Of a stretch of DNA of 64,000 nucleotides, positions 1-9,069 are shown piece after piece. The position numbers and the translations under genes were made by a program. The notes below the pieces were generated by a model. It worked only from the letters and a program-made list of their open reading frames with translations, did not search any database and was not told the DNA's origin. Within the stretch, counting starts at the first letter, position 1. Every line of letters begins with the position of its first letter. The stretch is taken from the NCBI RefSeq assembly GCF_006704125.1, contig NZ_VIGH01000010.1, positions 62,001 through 126,000 on the forward strand, in the 5' to 3' direction. Source of the stretch: Rhodococcus spelaei. GTDB lineage: Bacteria; Actinomycetota; Actinomycetes; Mycobacteriales; Mycobacteriaceae.

Positions 1-1896
1 GTCCACCAGAATCTCGGCAACGCGCGCGTGAATACGCTGGCGCCGCAACGGGGGTATGGCGCGGAGCACCTCGTGCCGCAGCAGTCCGTGTGCGAAGACG
101 TAGCCCGCGGAGCCGGGGTCCGCCACGATGATTCGTTCGTCGGCCGCGTCGTCGAGATAGTCGGCGAGCGTGTCCAGGTCGAGTCGGGAGGCCGCGGCCA
201 GGAGGTCGATCTCGATGGCGTCGCCGAGCACGGCCGCGACTCGAAGAACCTGCAACACAGCCGGTTCCACGGCCGCGAGCCGTCGCCCCAGCACCGACCG
301 GACGGCGGTCGGGATGCCGTCTCCGAGTCTTTCGTCGTGCGGCAGTCGCGCGTACTCCGAGACGAACAGCGGGTTGCCCCCGGTCCTGTCGGTGAGCACG
401 CGCACCTCGACCGGACTCAACTGCTCGCCGGCGACGTGGCAGGCCAGCTCCTCGACCTCGTCCGGCGCCAGCGCCGGCACCGCGACGTGCCGGTTGCCCT
501 CCCCTCGCAGCACGGCGTCGACGAGTGTGCCGACCTCTGTGTCGCGCAGCGTCAGTACGAACCACACGCGGTGGTCGCGGAGCGCTCCGACGAGGTACGT
601 CAGGCAGCGCAGCGACGTCGGATCGGCCCACTGGACGTCGTCGACGACGATCGTCAGGACGGGGGTGTCCGAGGCCGCCGCCTCGATCGTTTCCAGCACC
701 CGCTCGTACACGGCGAACCGTGCCTCGTCCGGATCGACGTCGGGCGGCGGGACCAACACCGCATCCGCATCGGCACCGAGCTCGCGCACCATTCGGCGGA
801 TCGGCCACCAGGCCGGTGCACCGTCGTCCTCCGGGCAGCGGGCCCAGACCGCCGTCCCACCCACAGCCGCGGCCCGCGCCGCGCACTCCTCCGCCACCCG
901 CGTCTTCCCGATCCCGGCCGGCCCGGACAGCGCCAACCACCGTGTCGACCCACCGAGGACGGCGTCCAGCAGGCGCTCGATCACAACCGTCTCGCTGCCG
1001 CGCCCGACGAACACCCGGCCCGGCTCCACCGCGACGGCCTCGTCACCCGATCCGGGTGCGTCCACATTCGAGGTCGGGGACACGGGCAGTGGAACATTCT
1101 CCGCCCCAGTCCATCCCGGCGTACGAGGCCACGCTGCCAGCTTCGGGTCGTGACGGAGAATCGCGCCCTGGAGTGCGTGCAGTTCAGCCCCCGGCGCGAG
1201 CCCCAACTCGGTGTCGAGCGCAGCGACGTGCGACCGGAACTGCTCGAGCGCCTCCGACGACCTGCCTGCCCGGTGCAACGCGAGCATCCGCAGCCAGCAT
1301 GTCCGGTCCCGGAACGGGAATTCGCTGCACAGCTGCGCGGTCTCGACGAGCGCCGGCGGGACCCGGCCCAGCGCGAGCAGAGCCGTGATCCGGGTCTCCC
1401 GGCACTCGGTCCGCACCTCGTCGAATCCGGTGGCCTCCACCTGAACCCAGTGCTCGTCGCTCAGGTCCTCGAGCAGCTGACCCCGGACCGATGCCAGCGC
1501 TCGGTCGGCCGTCTTCAGCGCCGGTTCCCAGCCACCGTCCTCCACCAGGCGTCGGGCGTCCTCGGCATCGCTCTGGAACGTCGCCAGATCGACCTCGTCT
1601 GCCGAGACGTCGAGGACGTAGCCCGGGGGCTGCCGCACGATCGGCGACGCCGCCGCGGTCTCGACGCGAAGGACCCGCCGCAGGTTGGAGATGTAGGCCT
1701 GAATGCTCGCCATGGCGCTCGCGGGCGCGTCGTCGCCCCAGACAGCGTCGATCAGGCGGGCGGTGGACACCACCCGCCCCCGGCTCAGAAGCAGGACCGC
1801 CAGCACCGCGCGTTGCTTGCGTGGACCCAGGTCGAGAACCTGGTCGCCGGAGTCGGTTCGAGCCACCTCCAGCGGTCCGAGCAGCCGATAGATCAT
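1..1896 (-). CDS. BTAD/AfsR-DnrI-type transcriptional regulator with AAA ATPase domain (3' end beyond window)
   Basis: Predicted SARP-like pathway regulator that couples DNA binding to an ATPase module. The N-terminus (MIYRLLGPLEVARTD) starts an OmpR-like winged helix, followed by a bacterial transcriptional activation domain (roughly residues 95-250). An AAA/NACHT-like ATPase follows, with Walker A GPAGIGKTR near residue 320 and Walker B VVDDVQWADP near 415. The reading frame is still open at the left edge, so the C-terminal TPR or LuxR part is not visible. It lies downstream of the MFS exporter on the same strand with a 77-nt gap and may be co-transcribed with it. Its target is unknown; linkage suggests the exporter or a pathway outside the window. 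Confidence 0.88.
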   Translation of the reverse strand, partial: MIYRLLGPLEVARTDSGDQVLDLGPRKQRAVLAVLLLSRGRVVSTARLIDAVWGDDAPASAMASIQAYISNLRRVLRVETAAASPIVRQPPGYVLDVSADEVDLATFQSDAEDARRLVEDGGWEPALKTADRALASVRGQLLEDLSDEHWVQVEATGFDEVRTECRETRITALLALGRVPPALVETAQLCSEFPFRDRTCWLRMLALHRAGRSSEALEQFRSHVAALDTELGLAPGAELHALQGAILRHDPKLAAWPRTPGWTGAENVPLPVSPTSNVDAPGSGDEAVAVEPGRVFVGRGSETVVIERLLDAVLGGSTRWLALSGPAGIGKTRVAEECAARAAAVGGTAVWARCPEDDGAPAWWPIRRMVRELGADADAVLVPPPDVDPDEARFAVYERVLETIEAAASDTPVLTIVVDDVQWADPTSLRCLTYLVGALRDHRVWFVLTLRDTEVGTLVDAVLRGEGNRHVAVPALAPDEVEELACHVAGEQLSPVEVRVLTDRTGGNPLFVSEYARLPHDERLGDGIPTAVRSVLGRRLAAVEPAVLQVLRVAAVLGDAIEIDLLAAASRLDLDTLADYLDDAADERIIVADPGSAGYVFAHGLLRHEVLRAIPPLRRQRIHARVAEILVD

Positions 1897-1973
1897 GCGG
1901 GTGCTCCTCGGATCTGCCGACTCCGGACGGATCGAGTGTAGGGACCGGGTGGCGTCGACGCGCGACAATTCGG

Positions 1974-3419
1974 TCATCGGAGCGCCGCGGCGACCTCGCG
2001 TCCACCGTCGGAGTCGGCACGCACGCGGCGCCGCGCCGGCAGCGTCGCCGCGCAGACCAGCGCGCCCGCGGCCGCGATGAGCGCGGCCACCATCAGCGCC
2101 TGGTGCAGCCCGGAGACGAACTCCTCCGGTGATCCCCCCGCCAGCATCGACTGCGCGGGCAGGAACGCGCCGAGTCCGGCGACCCCCACCGCGATGCCGG
2201 TCTGGCGGAACGCGTCGTTGATGCCCGCGGCCAATCCGACATGGTCGGCCGTGCTCTCGCCGAGCACCAGCCCGCTCATGACCGGGTTGAACACCCCGGC
2301 GCCCACCAGGGCGACGACGAATCCGGGGAGGATCGCGTACTTCGAACTGGACACGTCCACGACAGTCATCATCGCCAGTCCAGCAGCCACCAGCATCAGC
2401 GAGCAGGTCAGCGTGACCGACGCGGGGATTCGTCCGTCGAGTTTCGCGGTGGCCCCGGCGACGACGAACATCGCGACCGTCGCGGGTAGGTACACCATTC
2501 CTGCCGCGACGGGCGACAGGTGCAGGATGTTCTGCAGGTAGATCGTGGTGTAGACGAATACCGCGAACAGCGACGCCGAAATTGCGAACGCCGCGACCTG
2601 TGCCCCCGCGAACGCTCGGTTCGCCAGCAGCTGCGGCGGCAGCATCGGTTCGTCGGCGCGCATTTCGTATCCGACGAATCCGACGAGCGCGGCGACGCCG
2701 ACGACGAGGGCCGTCACCGGCACCGGCGCCGTCCATCCGGCCTCGTTGCCGCGCAACAGGCCGAAGACGAGCGCCCCCAACCCGACGCACACCAGAATCT
2801 GTCCGATCACGTCGGCGCCACGCGGATTCGGGTCACGCGATTCGGGCACCCACCGGACCGTGACGGCCAGGGTGAGCAGTCCGATCGGAACGTTGATCAA
2901 GAAGATGGCGCGCCAGTGGACCAACTCGGTCAGCAGCCCGCCGACCAGCGGACCGACCGCGAACGCCCCGCCGATCGTGGCGCCGTACGCGGCCAGGGCC
3001 GTCGCGCGCGCAGGTCCCTTCTCGAACACGTCGGCGAGCAGCGCGAGCGAGCAGGCGAACAGCACTGCTGCGCCGACCCCCTGTGCGGTACGTGCGAGGT
3101 CGAGTACCCAGATGTTCGGCGCCAGCGTGCAGAGCAGCGACGTGAGAGTGAACAACACGATTCCGACCAGGAACACGTGGCGACGTCCCCGACGATCCGC
3201 CCAGGATCCCGCGCTGAGGACCACCGTCGCCAACGCCAGCGTGTAGGCGTCGACCACCCACTGCAGTCCGCTGACGCCGGTGTCCAGGTCGGTCGCGATC
3301 GACGGCAGGGCGGTGTTGACCACCGCGATGTCGAGCATCAACATCGCGGTGGTCACACACACCACGGTCAGGGTCGCGCGCCTCGTGGCCGCGCTCTTCG
3401 GCATTGTCTCGACTGGCAT
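1974..3419 (-). CDS. MFS drug/proton antiporter, DHA2 (EmrB/QacA-like) family
   Basis: Predicted 14-helix inner-membrane exporter, 481 aa, the usual size for the DHA2 branch. Helix 1 carries the LDIAVVNTALP motif (residues about 29-39), and the cytoplasmic motif A variant GSWADRRGRR follows at 71-80. I chose the ATG giving MPVETMPKS because a GAGGA-type ribosome site sits just upstream; a longer open frame continues 53 codons upstream but is poor in signal. It is divergent from the secreted HNH nuclease gene and lies upstream of the BTAD regulator. Substrates cannot be inferred. Confidence 0.9.
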   Translation of the reverse strand: MPVETMPKSAATRRATLTVVCVTTAMLMLDIAVVNTALPSIATDLDTGVSGLQWVVDAYTLALATVVLSAGSWADRRGRRHVFLVGIVLFTLTSLLCTLAPNIWVLDLARTAQGVGAAVLFACSLALLADVFEKGPARATALAAYGATIGGAFAVGPLVGGLLTELVHWRAIFLINVPIGLLTLAVTVRWVPESRDPNPRGADVIGQILVCVGLGALVFGLLRGNEAGWTAPVPVTALVVGVAALVGFVGYEMRADEPMLPPQLLANRAFAGAQVAAFAISASLFAVFVYTTIYLQNILHLSPVAAGMVYLPATVAMFVVAGATAKLDGRIPASVTLTCSLMLVAAGLAMMTVVDVSSSKYAILPGFVVALVGAGVFNPVMSGLVLGESTADHVGLAAGINDAFRQTGIAVGVAGLGAFLPAQSMLAGGSPEEFVSGLHQALMVAALIAAAGALVCAATLPARRRVRADSDGGREVAAALR

Positions 3420-3604
3420 GGGCTGTCCTCGGCGTCGTGGGAGAGGTGCGACGTACTCGCACCGCGACCACCGTGCGCCCGCCCGCTTGGCGCGTATCGG
3501 GCGAAACCCTTGGAAGCACCCCGGTACGCCCGCCCGGGTAGTCGCCCCGGCTGTGTCGGTGTCCGGTGCCACACTCACCCGACCACCGACACCGGAGGAC
3601 GCCT

Positions 3605-4318
3605 ATGCCCCCATTTCGACCACTCCGTGCGATGGCGCTGCTCGCACTGGTCGGCGCCCTGCTGGCCGGCCGCGCGATCCTGCCCGACCGTTCCGCGCCC
3701 GGGCCGGCGCCGGGCAGTCCGACACGCGCACAGGTCGTTTCGCTGCTGGGCGCCGTGCGGGTAGTCGACGCCCGAACCAAGGCCGGCGGCTACGACCGCG
3801 GGTGCGGATCCGGCCAGGGCTGCGTGTTCGGCCCGGCCTGGTCCGACGATCAGGACGGCCCCGGCGGACACGACGGCTGCGACACCCGCAACGACGTGCT
3901 CGCGCGCGACCTCACCGAGGTCCGGTTCAAGCCGGGCACGAGGGACTGCATCGTCATGTCCGGGACGCTGGCGGATCCGTACTCCGGGCAAACGATCGAA
4001 TTCACCAAGAGCGATGCCAAGGCGGTGCAGATCGACCACGTGATCCCCCTCGCCGCCGCATGGGACCTCGGTGCCGCGCGCTGGCCGCCCGAACGACGAA
4101 GGGTGTTCGCGAACGACGTCACCTTCAACCTGCTCGCCGTCGACGGTTCCGACAACCAGGCAAAGGGCGACTCGACGCCGTCGGACTGGCTGCCGCCGAA
4201 CCCCGCCTACCACTGCTTCTATGCCGGCAAATACCTCACCGCCGCCACCCGGTACGACCTCCCGATCACCGTCGCGGACCGGGCCGCCCTCGGACGGATC
4301 GCGCAGACATGTGGCTGA
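3605..4318 (+). CDS. Secreted HNH endonuclease family protein (DUF1524-like)
   Basis: A 237-aa exported protein. Residues 1-25 form a hydrophobic signal or anchor segment. The mature part has the DUF1524/GmrSD C-terminal-like HNH core, with DH at 144-145 in QIDHVIPLAAAWDLG, then FNLLAVDGSDNQAKGD and a downstream WLPP motif. Paired cysteines (67/73, 92/114) could form disulfides, as expected outside the cell. Extracellular nucleases of this group are common in actinobacteria and are thought to scavenge nucleic acid. The start ATG follows GGAGG by 6 nt, which rules out the upstream in-frame start. Confidence 0.87.
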   Translation: MPPFRPLRAMALLALVGALLAGRAILPDRSAPGPAPGSPTRAQVVSLLGAVRVVDARTKAGGYDRGCGSGQGCVFGPAWSDDQDGPGGHDGCDTRNDVLARDLTEVRFKPGTRDCIVMSGTLADPYSGQTIEFTKSDAKAVQIDHVIPLAAAWDLGAARWPPERRRVFANDVTFNLLAVDGSDNQAKGDSTPSDWLPPNPAYHCFYAGKYLTAATRYDLPITVADRAALGRIAQTCG

Positions 4319-4369
4319 ACCGGGCGCCCGTTCCTGGACCGCGGGCCTCACCGGGGATAGCGTCGACCC

Positions 4370-5203
4370 GTGCACCGGACCATCAGTAGGGACAGCATCA
4401 ACAGGGACACCACACTGTGCATCTCCCTGTCCGGCCGCCCGTCGAACATCGGCACCCGGTTCCACAACTTCCTCTACGAGGAACTCGGCCTCGACTACCT
4501 GTACAAGGCGTTCACCACGACGGACCTGCCCGGCGCGATCGCGGGCATCCGGGCCCTGGGGGTGCGTGGCTGCGGCGTCTCGATGCCGTTCAAGGAGGCG
4601 TGCATCGAGTTCGTCGACGTGATGCACGAGTCGGCGGCGGCGATCTCCTCGGTGAACACCATCGTCAACGAGTCGGGCACCCTGCACGCCTACAACACCG
4701 ACTACGAGGCGGTCGCCCGCCTGCTGACCGAGCACCAGGTGCCGTCGGATCTCGACGTGGCGGTCGCCGGGAGCGGCGGCATGGCCAAGGCCGTCGTCGC
4801 GGCATTGCGGGACAACGGCTTCCGGTCCGTGACGGTGGTGGCTCGCAACCGAGCGACCGGACCCGCCCTGGCCGAGCAGTACGGATTCGCGTGGCGCCCG
4901 GAACGCGGCGACCTGCGGCCGGGACTGCTGGTGAACGCCACCCCGACCGGCATGGCGGGTGGTCCCGAGGAGGGGCGGTCGCCGTTCGACGCCGCGGCGA
5001 TCGGCCGGTCCGAGGTTGTGTTCGACGTGGTCGCGATGCCGCCCGACACCCCGCTGATCCGGGCCGCCGGCGCGGCCGGCAAGTCGACGATCACCGGGGC
5101 CGAGGTGATCGCACTGCAGGCCGCTGCCCAGTTCGCGCTGTACACCGGCGTCACCCCGACCGCCGATCAGGTGCGGCGAGCGTCGGAGTACTCGAGGGCC
5201 TGA
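4370..5203 (+). CDS. Shikimate 5-dehydrogenase family protein
   Basis: Predicted NAD(P)-dependent shikimate/quinate dehydrogenase-type oxidoreductase, 277 aa. The substrate-binding domain shows SLSGRPSN, the catalytic lysine in VSMPFKE (about residue 75) and the AYNTDYEAV motif with its aspartate. The Rossmann loop GSGGMAKAV follows near 142, and a C-terminal GAEVIALQAAAQF helix closes the fold. I use GTG as start; no ATG occurs near it. Several AroE paralogues exist in actinobacteria, so I do not assign it to the main aromatic pathway. It converges with the methyltransferase gene with one base between their stops. Confidence 0.88.
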   Translation: MHRTISRDSINRDTTLCISLSGRPSNIGTRFHNFLYEELGLDYLYKAFTTTDLPGAIAGIRALGVRGCGVSMPFKEACIEFVDVMHESAAAISSVNTIVNESGTLHAYNTDYEAVARLLTEHQVPSDLDVAVAGSGGMAKAVVAALRDNGFRSVTVVARNRATGPALAEQYGFAWRPERGDLRPGLLVNATPTGMAGGPEEGRSPFDAAAIGRSEVVFDVVAMPPDTPLIRAAGAAGKSTITGAEVIALQAAAQFALYTGVTPTADQVRRASEYSRA

Positions 5204-5204
5204 C

Positions 5205-5837
5205 TCACAACGGCCGGTGCGCGAGCACCCGAAAGACGATGCCGCCCTTGCCGCTTCGACTGACCTCGTCGACGACGAAGCCGGCGTCCTCGAGGTACGG
5301 CACCGGGTCGCGGGTGAGGTGGTCGGCTCCGAACCGGATCGACAGCGGCTCGACCGTCCGCATCGCGAGACGCAGGACACGGTTCGTCGCCGGGCCGTGC
5401 TCGGCCAGCACGATCCGACCGCCCGGCACCAGCACCCGGAACGCCTCGGTGCTCGCGAGCCCCGGATCGGGGATGGTGCAGTACGTGAACGTCGAGAGCA
5501 CCGTGTCCACCGATCCGTCCGGCACCTCCAACCGCTGGACGTCACCGTGGCGCACCTCGACCCGCTCGATCCCGTCGTCGGCGATCCGGGTGCGGGCGAC
5601 CTCGAGCATGCCCTCCGACAGGTCGACCCCGAGGACGTGCTCGATCCCCGGACCGTACAGCGGCAGGTTCAGACCGGTGCCGACCGCCAGCTCGAGCACC
5701 CGACCGCGGGCCTGCTCGACCGCCCAGGTCCGCGCCGGACCGATCACGAACCGCTCGAACCATCCCATCTGCCGGTCGTAGTGCTTGGCCATGGCGTCGA
5801 AAACCGTACTGACGCGCTGATTTCCGGGCTCTCGCAT
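5205..5837 (-). CDS. Class I SAM-dependent methyltransferase
   Basis: A 210-aa Rossmann methyltransferase of the UbiE/type 11 group. Motif I is VLELAVGTGLNLPLY (about residues 47-61), followed by the acidic strand end VLGVDLSEGM. The HGDVQRLEVPDGSVDTVLS segment is motif II, and RVLVPGGRIVLAEHG is motif III. The substrate is not readable; relatives act on small metabolites, phospholipids or quinones. The ATG is preceded by GGAGAGCACG. The upstream fusion gene on the same strand ends 22 nt before the start, so the two may be translated from one mRNA. Confidence 0.88.
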   Translation of the reverse strand: MREPGNQRVSTVFDAMAKHYDRQMGWFERFVIGPARTWAVEQARGRVLELAVGTGLNLPLYGPGIEHVLGVDLSEGMLEVARTRIADDGIERVEVRHGDVQRLEVPDGSVDTVLSTFTYCTIPDPGLASTEAFRVLVPGGRIVLAEHGPATNRVLRLAMRTVEPLSIRFGADHLTRDPVPYLEDAGFVVDEVSRSGKGGIVFRVLAHRPL

Positions 5838-5859
5838 CGTGCTCTCCAGTGGGCTCGTC

Positions 5860-7200
5860 CTATGGTGTCGGTCCGGTCGCGGCGGGCCGACTCGGGTCGT
5901 TGGACCACTGCGACCAGGATCCGGGATACAGCGCCGCCTCGATCCCGGCGACCGCGAGGGCGGCGACCTCGTGTGCGGCCGACACCCCGGACCCGCAGTA
6001 CACCGCGACCGGGGCGGTTCCGTCCACTCCCAGCGCGGCGAATCGTCGTCGCAGCGTCTCGACGTCCGCGAACCGTTCCGCGCCGTCGAGGTTGTCGGAC
6101 GTCGGGGCGCTGATCGCACCGGGGATGTGCCCGGACCGCGGGTCGACGGGTTCGACCTCGCCGCGGTAGCGCTCGCCGGCCCGCGCGTCGAGCAGCACGC
6201 CCCGGCTCGACCAGTTCGCCGCCGCATCGGCGTCGATCACGGGCAGGTGGCCCGCGCCGAGCACCACGTCCCCCGGAGCGCGCACCCGGCCGGGGCCGGA
6301 CTCCAGACCTCGGCCCGCCGCCGTCCACGCCGCGAGTCCACCGTCGAGCAGTCGGACGTCGGCGACGCCGGCCCACCGCAGCAGCCACCAGGCCCGCGCG
6401 GCGGCGGTGTTCCCGGTCGCGTCGTAGACCACCACGGCGTCGCCGCCGCGAATTCCCCAGCGCCGGGCGCTGTCCTGCAGTGCGGCGGCCGTCGGCAGCG
6501 GATGCCGACCGAACTCCGGGGCGGCCGGCGCGGCCAGCTCCGTCTCCATGTCCACGTAGACCGCGCCGGGGATGTGGCCGCGCTCGTAGTGCGCGCGTCC
6601 GTCCGGATCGCCCAGGGCCCAGCGCACGTCGAGGAGCACCGGCGCTCGCGCGGAGCCCAACCGCTCGGCGAGGTCCTCGGCTGTCGTCAGCACGGTCAGT
6701 TCCTCCCGCAGCAGCGCCGCCATCGCCTCGTCGAACGCGACGAAGACGACCCGCTCGACCGTCGTCCGGGCGCCGCGGACCGCGGTCACCGCCTGGTGCA
6801 CCGCATCCCGATGCGGCCAGCCGTACACGCCCGCGGAGATCAGCGGGAACGCGACGGTTCGCGCGCCGAGCTCGTCCGCGACGGCGAGACTGCTCGTGTA
6901 CGCCGAGCGCAGCACGGCGGAGCGGTCCTCGGTCGCGGAATACACCGGACCGACCGTGTGAATCACCCAGCGGGCAGGCAGGTTTCCCGCGGTGGTCGCG
7001 ACGGCGTCACCGGCGGGCAAACCGTCGGGCAGGGTCGTCACGCGTAGACGGCGGCACTCGTCGAGAATGCGCGGTCCGCCGGCGCGGTGGATCGCACCGT
7101 CGACTCCCCCGCCGCCGAGCAACGCGGAGTTCGCCGCATTCACGATCGCGTCGGCCTCGATGGTGGTGATGTCCCCGCGCAGCACCTCGATCGTCACCAT
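5860..7200 (-). CDS. Macro-domain (ADP-ribose hydrolase-like) fused to tandem-rhodanese sulfurtransferase
   Basis: One uninterrupted 446-aa frame joins two usually separate enzymes. Residues 1-168 are a complete macro domain: VLRGDITTIEADAIVNAAN, the GGGGVDGAIHRAGG loop, and the IHTVGPVY and PLISAGVYGWP motifs expected of MacroD-type O-acetyl-ADP-ribose deacetylases. Residues 169-446 are a two-module thiosulfate/3-mercaptopyruvate sulfurtransferase, with LLDVRWALG, GHIPGAVYVDME and the active-site loop CGSGVSA at Cys402. The linker (REELTVLTTAED) has no extra sequence, as if a stop had been lost between neighbouring genes. The start ATG follows GGTGGGG; an upstream in-frame start would add 14 residues. 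Both catalytic regions look intact. Confidence 0.85.
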   Translation of the reverse strand: MVTIEVLRGDITTIEADAIVNAANSALLGGGGVDGAIHRAGGPRILDECRRLRVTTLPDGLPAGDAVATTAGNLPARWVIHTVGPVYSATEDRSAVLRSAYTSSLAVADELGARTVAFPLISAGVYGWPHRDAVHQAVTAVRGARTTVERVVFVAFDEAMAALLREELTVLTTAEDLAERLGSARAPVLLDVRWALGDPDGRAHYERGHIPGAVYVDMETELAAPAAPEFGRHPLPTAAALQDSARRWGIRGGDAVVVYDATGNTAAARAWWLLRWAGVADVRLLDGGLAAWTAAGRGLESGPGRVRAPGDVVLGAGHLPVIDADAAANWSSRGVLLDARAGERYRGEVEPVDPRSGHIPGAISAPTSDNLDGAERFADVETLRRRFAALGVDGTAPVAVYCGSGVSAAHEVAALAVAGIEAALYPGSWSQWSNDPSRPAATGPTP

Positions 7201-7291
7201 CGCCCCACCGTACCCGGGCCGACCGTGCAGTTTCCGGGGCAAACACCGAGTGGGGCCGACGACAACTGCACTCTCGGCGGGGTGTCCGGGA

Positions 7292-8545
7292 TCAGCGCGT
7301 CGGAGTGGTGGACGAGGGCACCGCGGGCACCGGCGCGTTCGCGGCCAGCCGGTAGACGTGATCCGGCGTGATGACCTGCGTGATGGCGGTCCCGAGCATG
7401 GTGCTGGGTTCGCCGCCCTGGTACGCGACGTCGGTGTTGGTCATGATGACCAGGGTGGTCTTCTTCTCCGGCAGGTACACCGTCACCGTCTGGTAGCCGG
7501 GCAGGCTGCCGTTGTGGCCGATCCAGCCGTCAGCGTTGAAGATCCCCAGTCCGTACCCGACATTCGGCGCGTACCCCGGGGCGTTCACCGTCTCGAGTCG
7601 CTGTGCCTGCGTCTCCGGGGTGAGCAGGGTGCCGGTCGCCAGTGCGGGACCCCAGGTGTGCAGGTCGTCGAGCGTCGAGATCATCGCTCCCGCCGCCCAC
7701 CCCCACGACGGATCCCAGTCGGTGGCCGCGGCTTCCTTGCCGTCGGCGGTCTGCACGGTGTAGCCCTGCGCGTGCGGATCGGGGAACGCGTTGGTGGTCG
7801 GGAAGACGGTCTTGTCCATGTGCAGCGGCGCGAGGATCTTCTGCTGCACGTAGTCCGGGAGCGGGAGTCCGCTGACCTTCTCCACCACGAGTCCGAGCAG
7901 TGTGTAGTTGGTGTTGCAGTACTGGAATCCCTGGCCCGGAGGGAAGGTCGCGGGCTCCGCGAACGCGTAGCCCAGCAGCTGCTGGGGCGTGAACGGCGCT
8001 CGCGGATCGGCGAAGAACGCCTTCTGGAAGGCCGGACTCTCCGAGTAGTTGGCCAGCCCGCTCTGCATGCGCGCCAGTTCCCGGATGGTGATCTGGTCGC
8101 CCGCGGGGACACCCTCGACGTACTTCGAGATCGGGTCGTCCAGACCGACCTTGCCCTCGTCGACCAACTGCAGCACCCCGGTAGCCGTGAACGTCTTGGT
8201 GAGGCTGCCGATCCGGCTGTAGAAGTCGGTCTGCATCGGAGCGCCGGTCGACTTGTCGGCGACACCGAACGACTTCACGTACGAGCCGTCCGGTCCCCAG
8301 ATACCGACGATCGCGCCCGGCACCGCGGTCTGGGCCATCGTGGCGTCGATCGCCGCGTCGAGTCGCTGCACGACAGCGGGATCGAGTGTCGCACTGTTCT
8401 CGGCGCTGGTGGGTGCCGTGCTCGTCGCCGACGATGTCGTCGTCGAATCGCTCGAGCATCCTGCCGCGGCTATCAGCACGGCGACGGCCGCAGCCGCGCA
8501 CATCCCTCGTCGCCGGTGGGTCTTCGTCACGGTCTGAGCGGACAT
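7292..8545 (-). CDS. Lipoprotein serine hydrolase, beta-lactamase class C / D-Ala-D-Ala carboxypeptidase family
   Basis: Predicted exported penicillin-recognising hydrolase of the AmpC/EstB type, about 417 aa. The N-terminus has arginines, a hydrophobic stretch and lipobox AAAGC, so it is probably a lipoprotein, followed by a Ser/Thr-rich linker. All three family motifs are present: SLTK (catalytic serine), YCN, and HNG in place of KTG. HNG/HxG is more typical of esterases and peptidases of this fold than of true beta-lactamases. I favour the ATG giving MSAQTVTK; another ATG lies 12 nt upstream. It may act on peptidoglycan peptides or be an esterase. Confidence 0.88.
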   Translation of the reverse strand: MSAQTVTKTHRRRGMCAAAAVAVLIAAAGCSSDSTTTSSATSTAPTSAENSATLDPAVVQRLDAAIDATMAQTAVPGAIVGIWGPDGSYVKSFGVADKSTGAPMQTDFYSRIGSLTKTFTATGVLQLVDEGKVGLDDPISKYVEGVPAGDQITIRELARMQSGLANYSESPAFQKAFFADPRAPFTPQQLLGYAFAEPATFPPGQGFQYCNTNYTLLGLVVEKVSGLPLPDYVQQKILAPLHMDKTVFPTTNAFPDPHAQGYTVQTADGKEAAATDWDPSWGWAAGAMISTLDDLHTWGPALATGTLLTPETQAQRLETVNAPGYAPNVGYGLGIFNADGWIGHNGSLPGYQTVTVYLPEKKTTLVIMTNTDVAYQGGEPSTMLGTAITQVITPDHVYRLAANAPVPAVPSSTTPTR

Positions 8546-8716
8546 CGCCTGTCCCATCGTCGACGTGGGGTTTGCCTCGGAACCTACTCCTCGCGAATGC
8601 CGCACGAACGGCTTTCCGCGCGCCCTCTTCGTCCTCCGAACATCGCAGGCTGGGTCCAACTTCGCTACGGTTTCACCAGTGATCGTTGTTGACGCGTCAT
8701 CTGACAAGGAGTCGAC

Positions 8717-8974
8717 ATGCTGGGACTGAGCATCATCGGATGGATCATCATCGGCGGGCTGGCCGGCTGGATCGGCAGCAAGATCATGGGCACGTCCGAA
8801 CAGCAGGGCATCCTGATGAACATCGTCGTCGGCGTCGTCGGTGGACTGATCGGCGGCTTCCTGCTCCGACTGTTCGGCGTGAACGTCAGTGAGGGCGGCT
8901 GGATCTTCAGCTTCCTGACCTGCCTTCTCGGTGCGGTGATCCTGCTGTTCGTGGTCAAGAAGGTCCGTACCTGA
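8717..8974 (+). CDS. GlsB/YeaQ/YmgE family stress-response membrane protein
   Basis: A very small (85 aa) integral membrane protein. It has three hydrophobic segments at about residues 3-20, 31-53 and 61-80, separated by glycine-rich turns (GGLAGWIGSKIMG, VVGGLIGGF). This is the full normal length and pattern of the transglycosylase-associated / YeaQ family, found widely as general stress proteins of unknown mechanism. The ATG is preceded by an ideal AAGGAG six bases away. It is divergent from the serine hydrolase lipoprotein, with about 170 bp that must hold both promoters. Confidence 0.9.
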   Translation: MLGLSIIGWIIIGGLAGWIGSKIMGTSEQQGILMNIVVGVVGGLIGGFLLRLFGVNVSEGGWIFSFLTCLLGAVILLFVVKKVRT

Positions 8975-9069
8975 CCCTGCCCGGGCACGCCGGCTGCGGC
9001 ATCGTGTCCGAGTGTGGTGGGACTCGCCGTCCGACTGCTGCTGCGGCGAGGGTCGCTAGGGTCTGCGAC

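Noticed and set aside
28..1941. A 637-codon open frame on the plus strand
   Set aside because: It is the antisense of the BTAD/AfsR-type gene. It is Arg/Gln-rich with no domain sense, and the minus frame shows clear DNA-binding and ATPase motifs.
7226..7270. GTGCAGTT...AACTGCAC inverted repeat considered as a terminator or element of the repeated hairpin family
   Set aside because: Only the outer 8 bp pair; the 29-nt interior does not, and it does not match the two-hairpin element.
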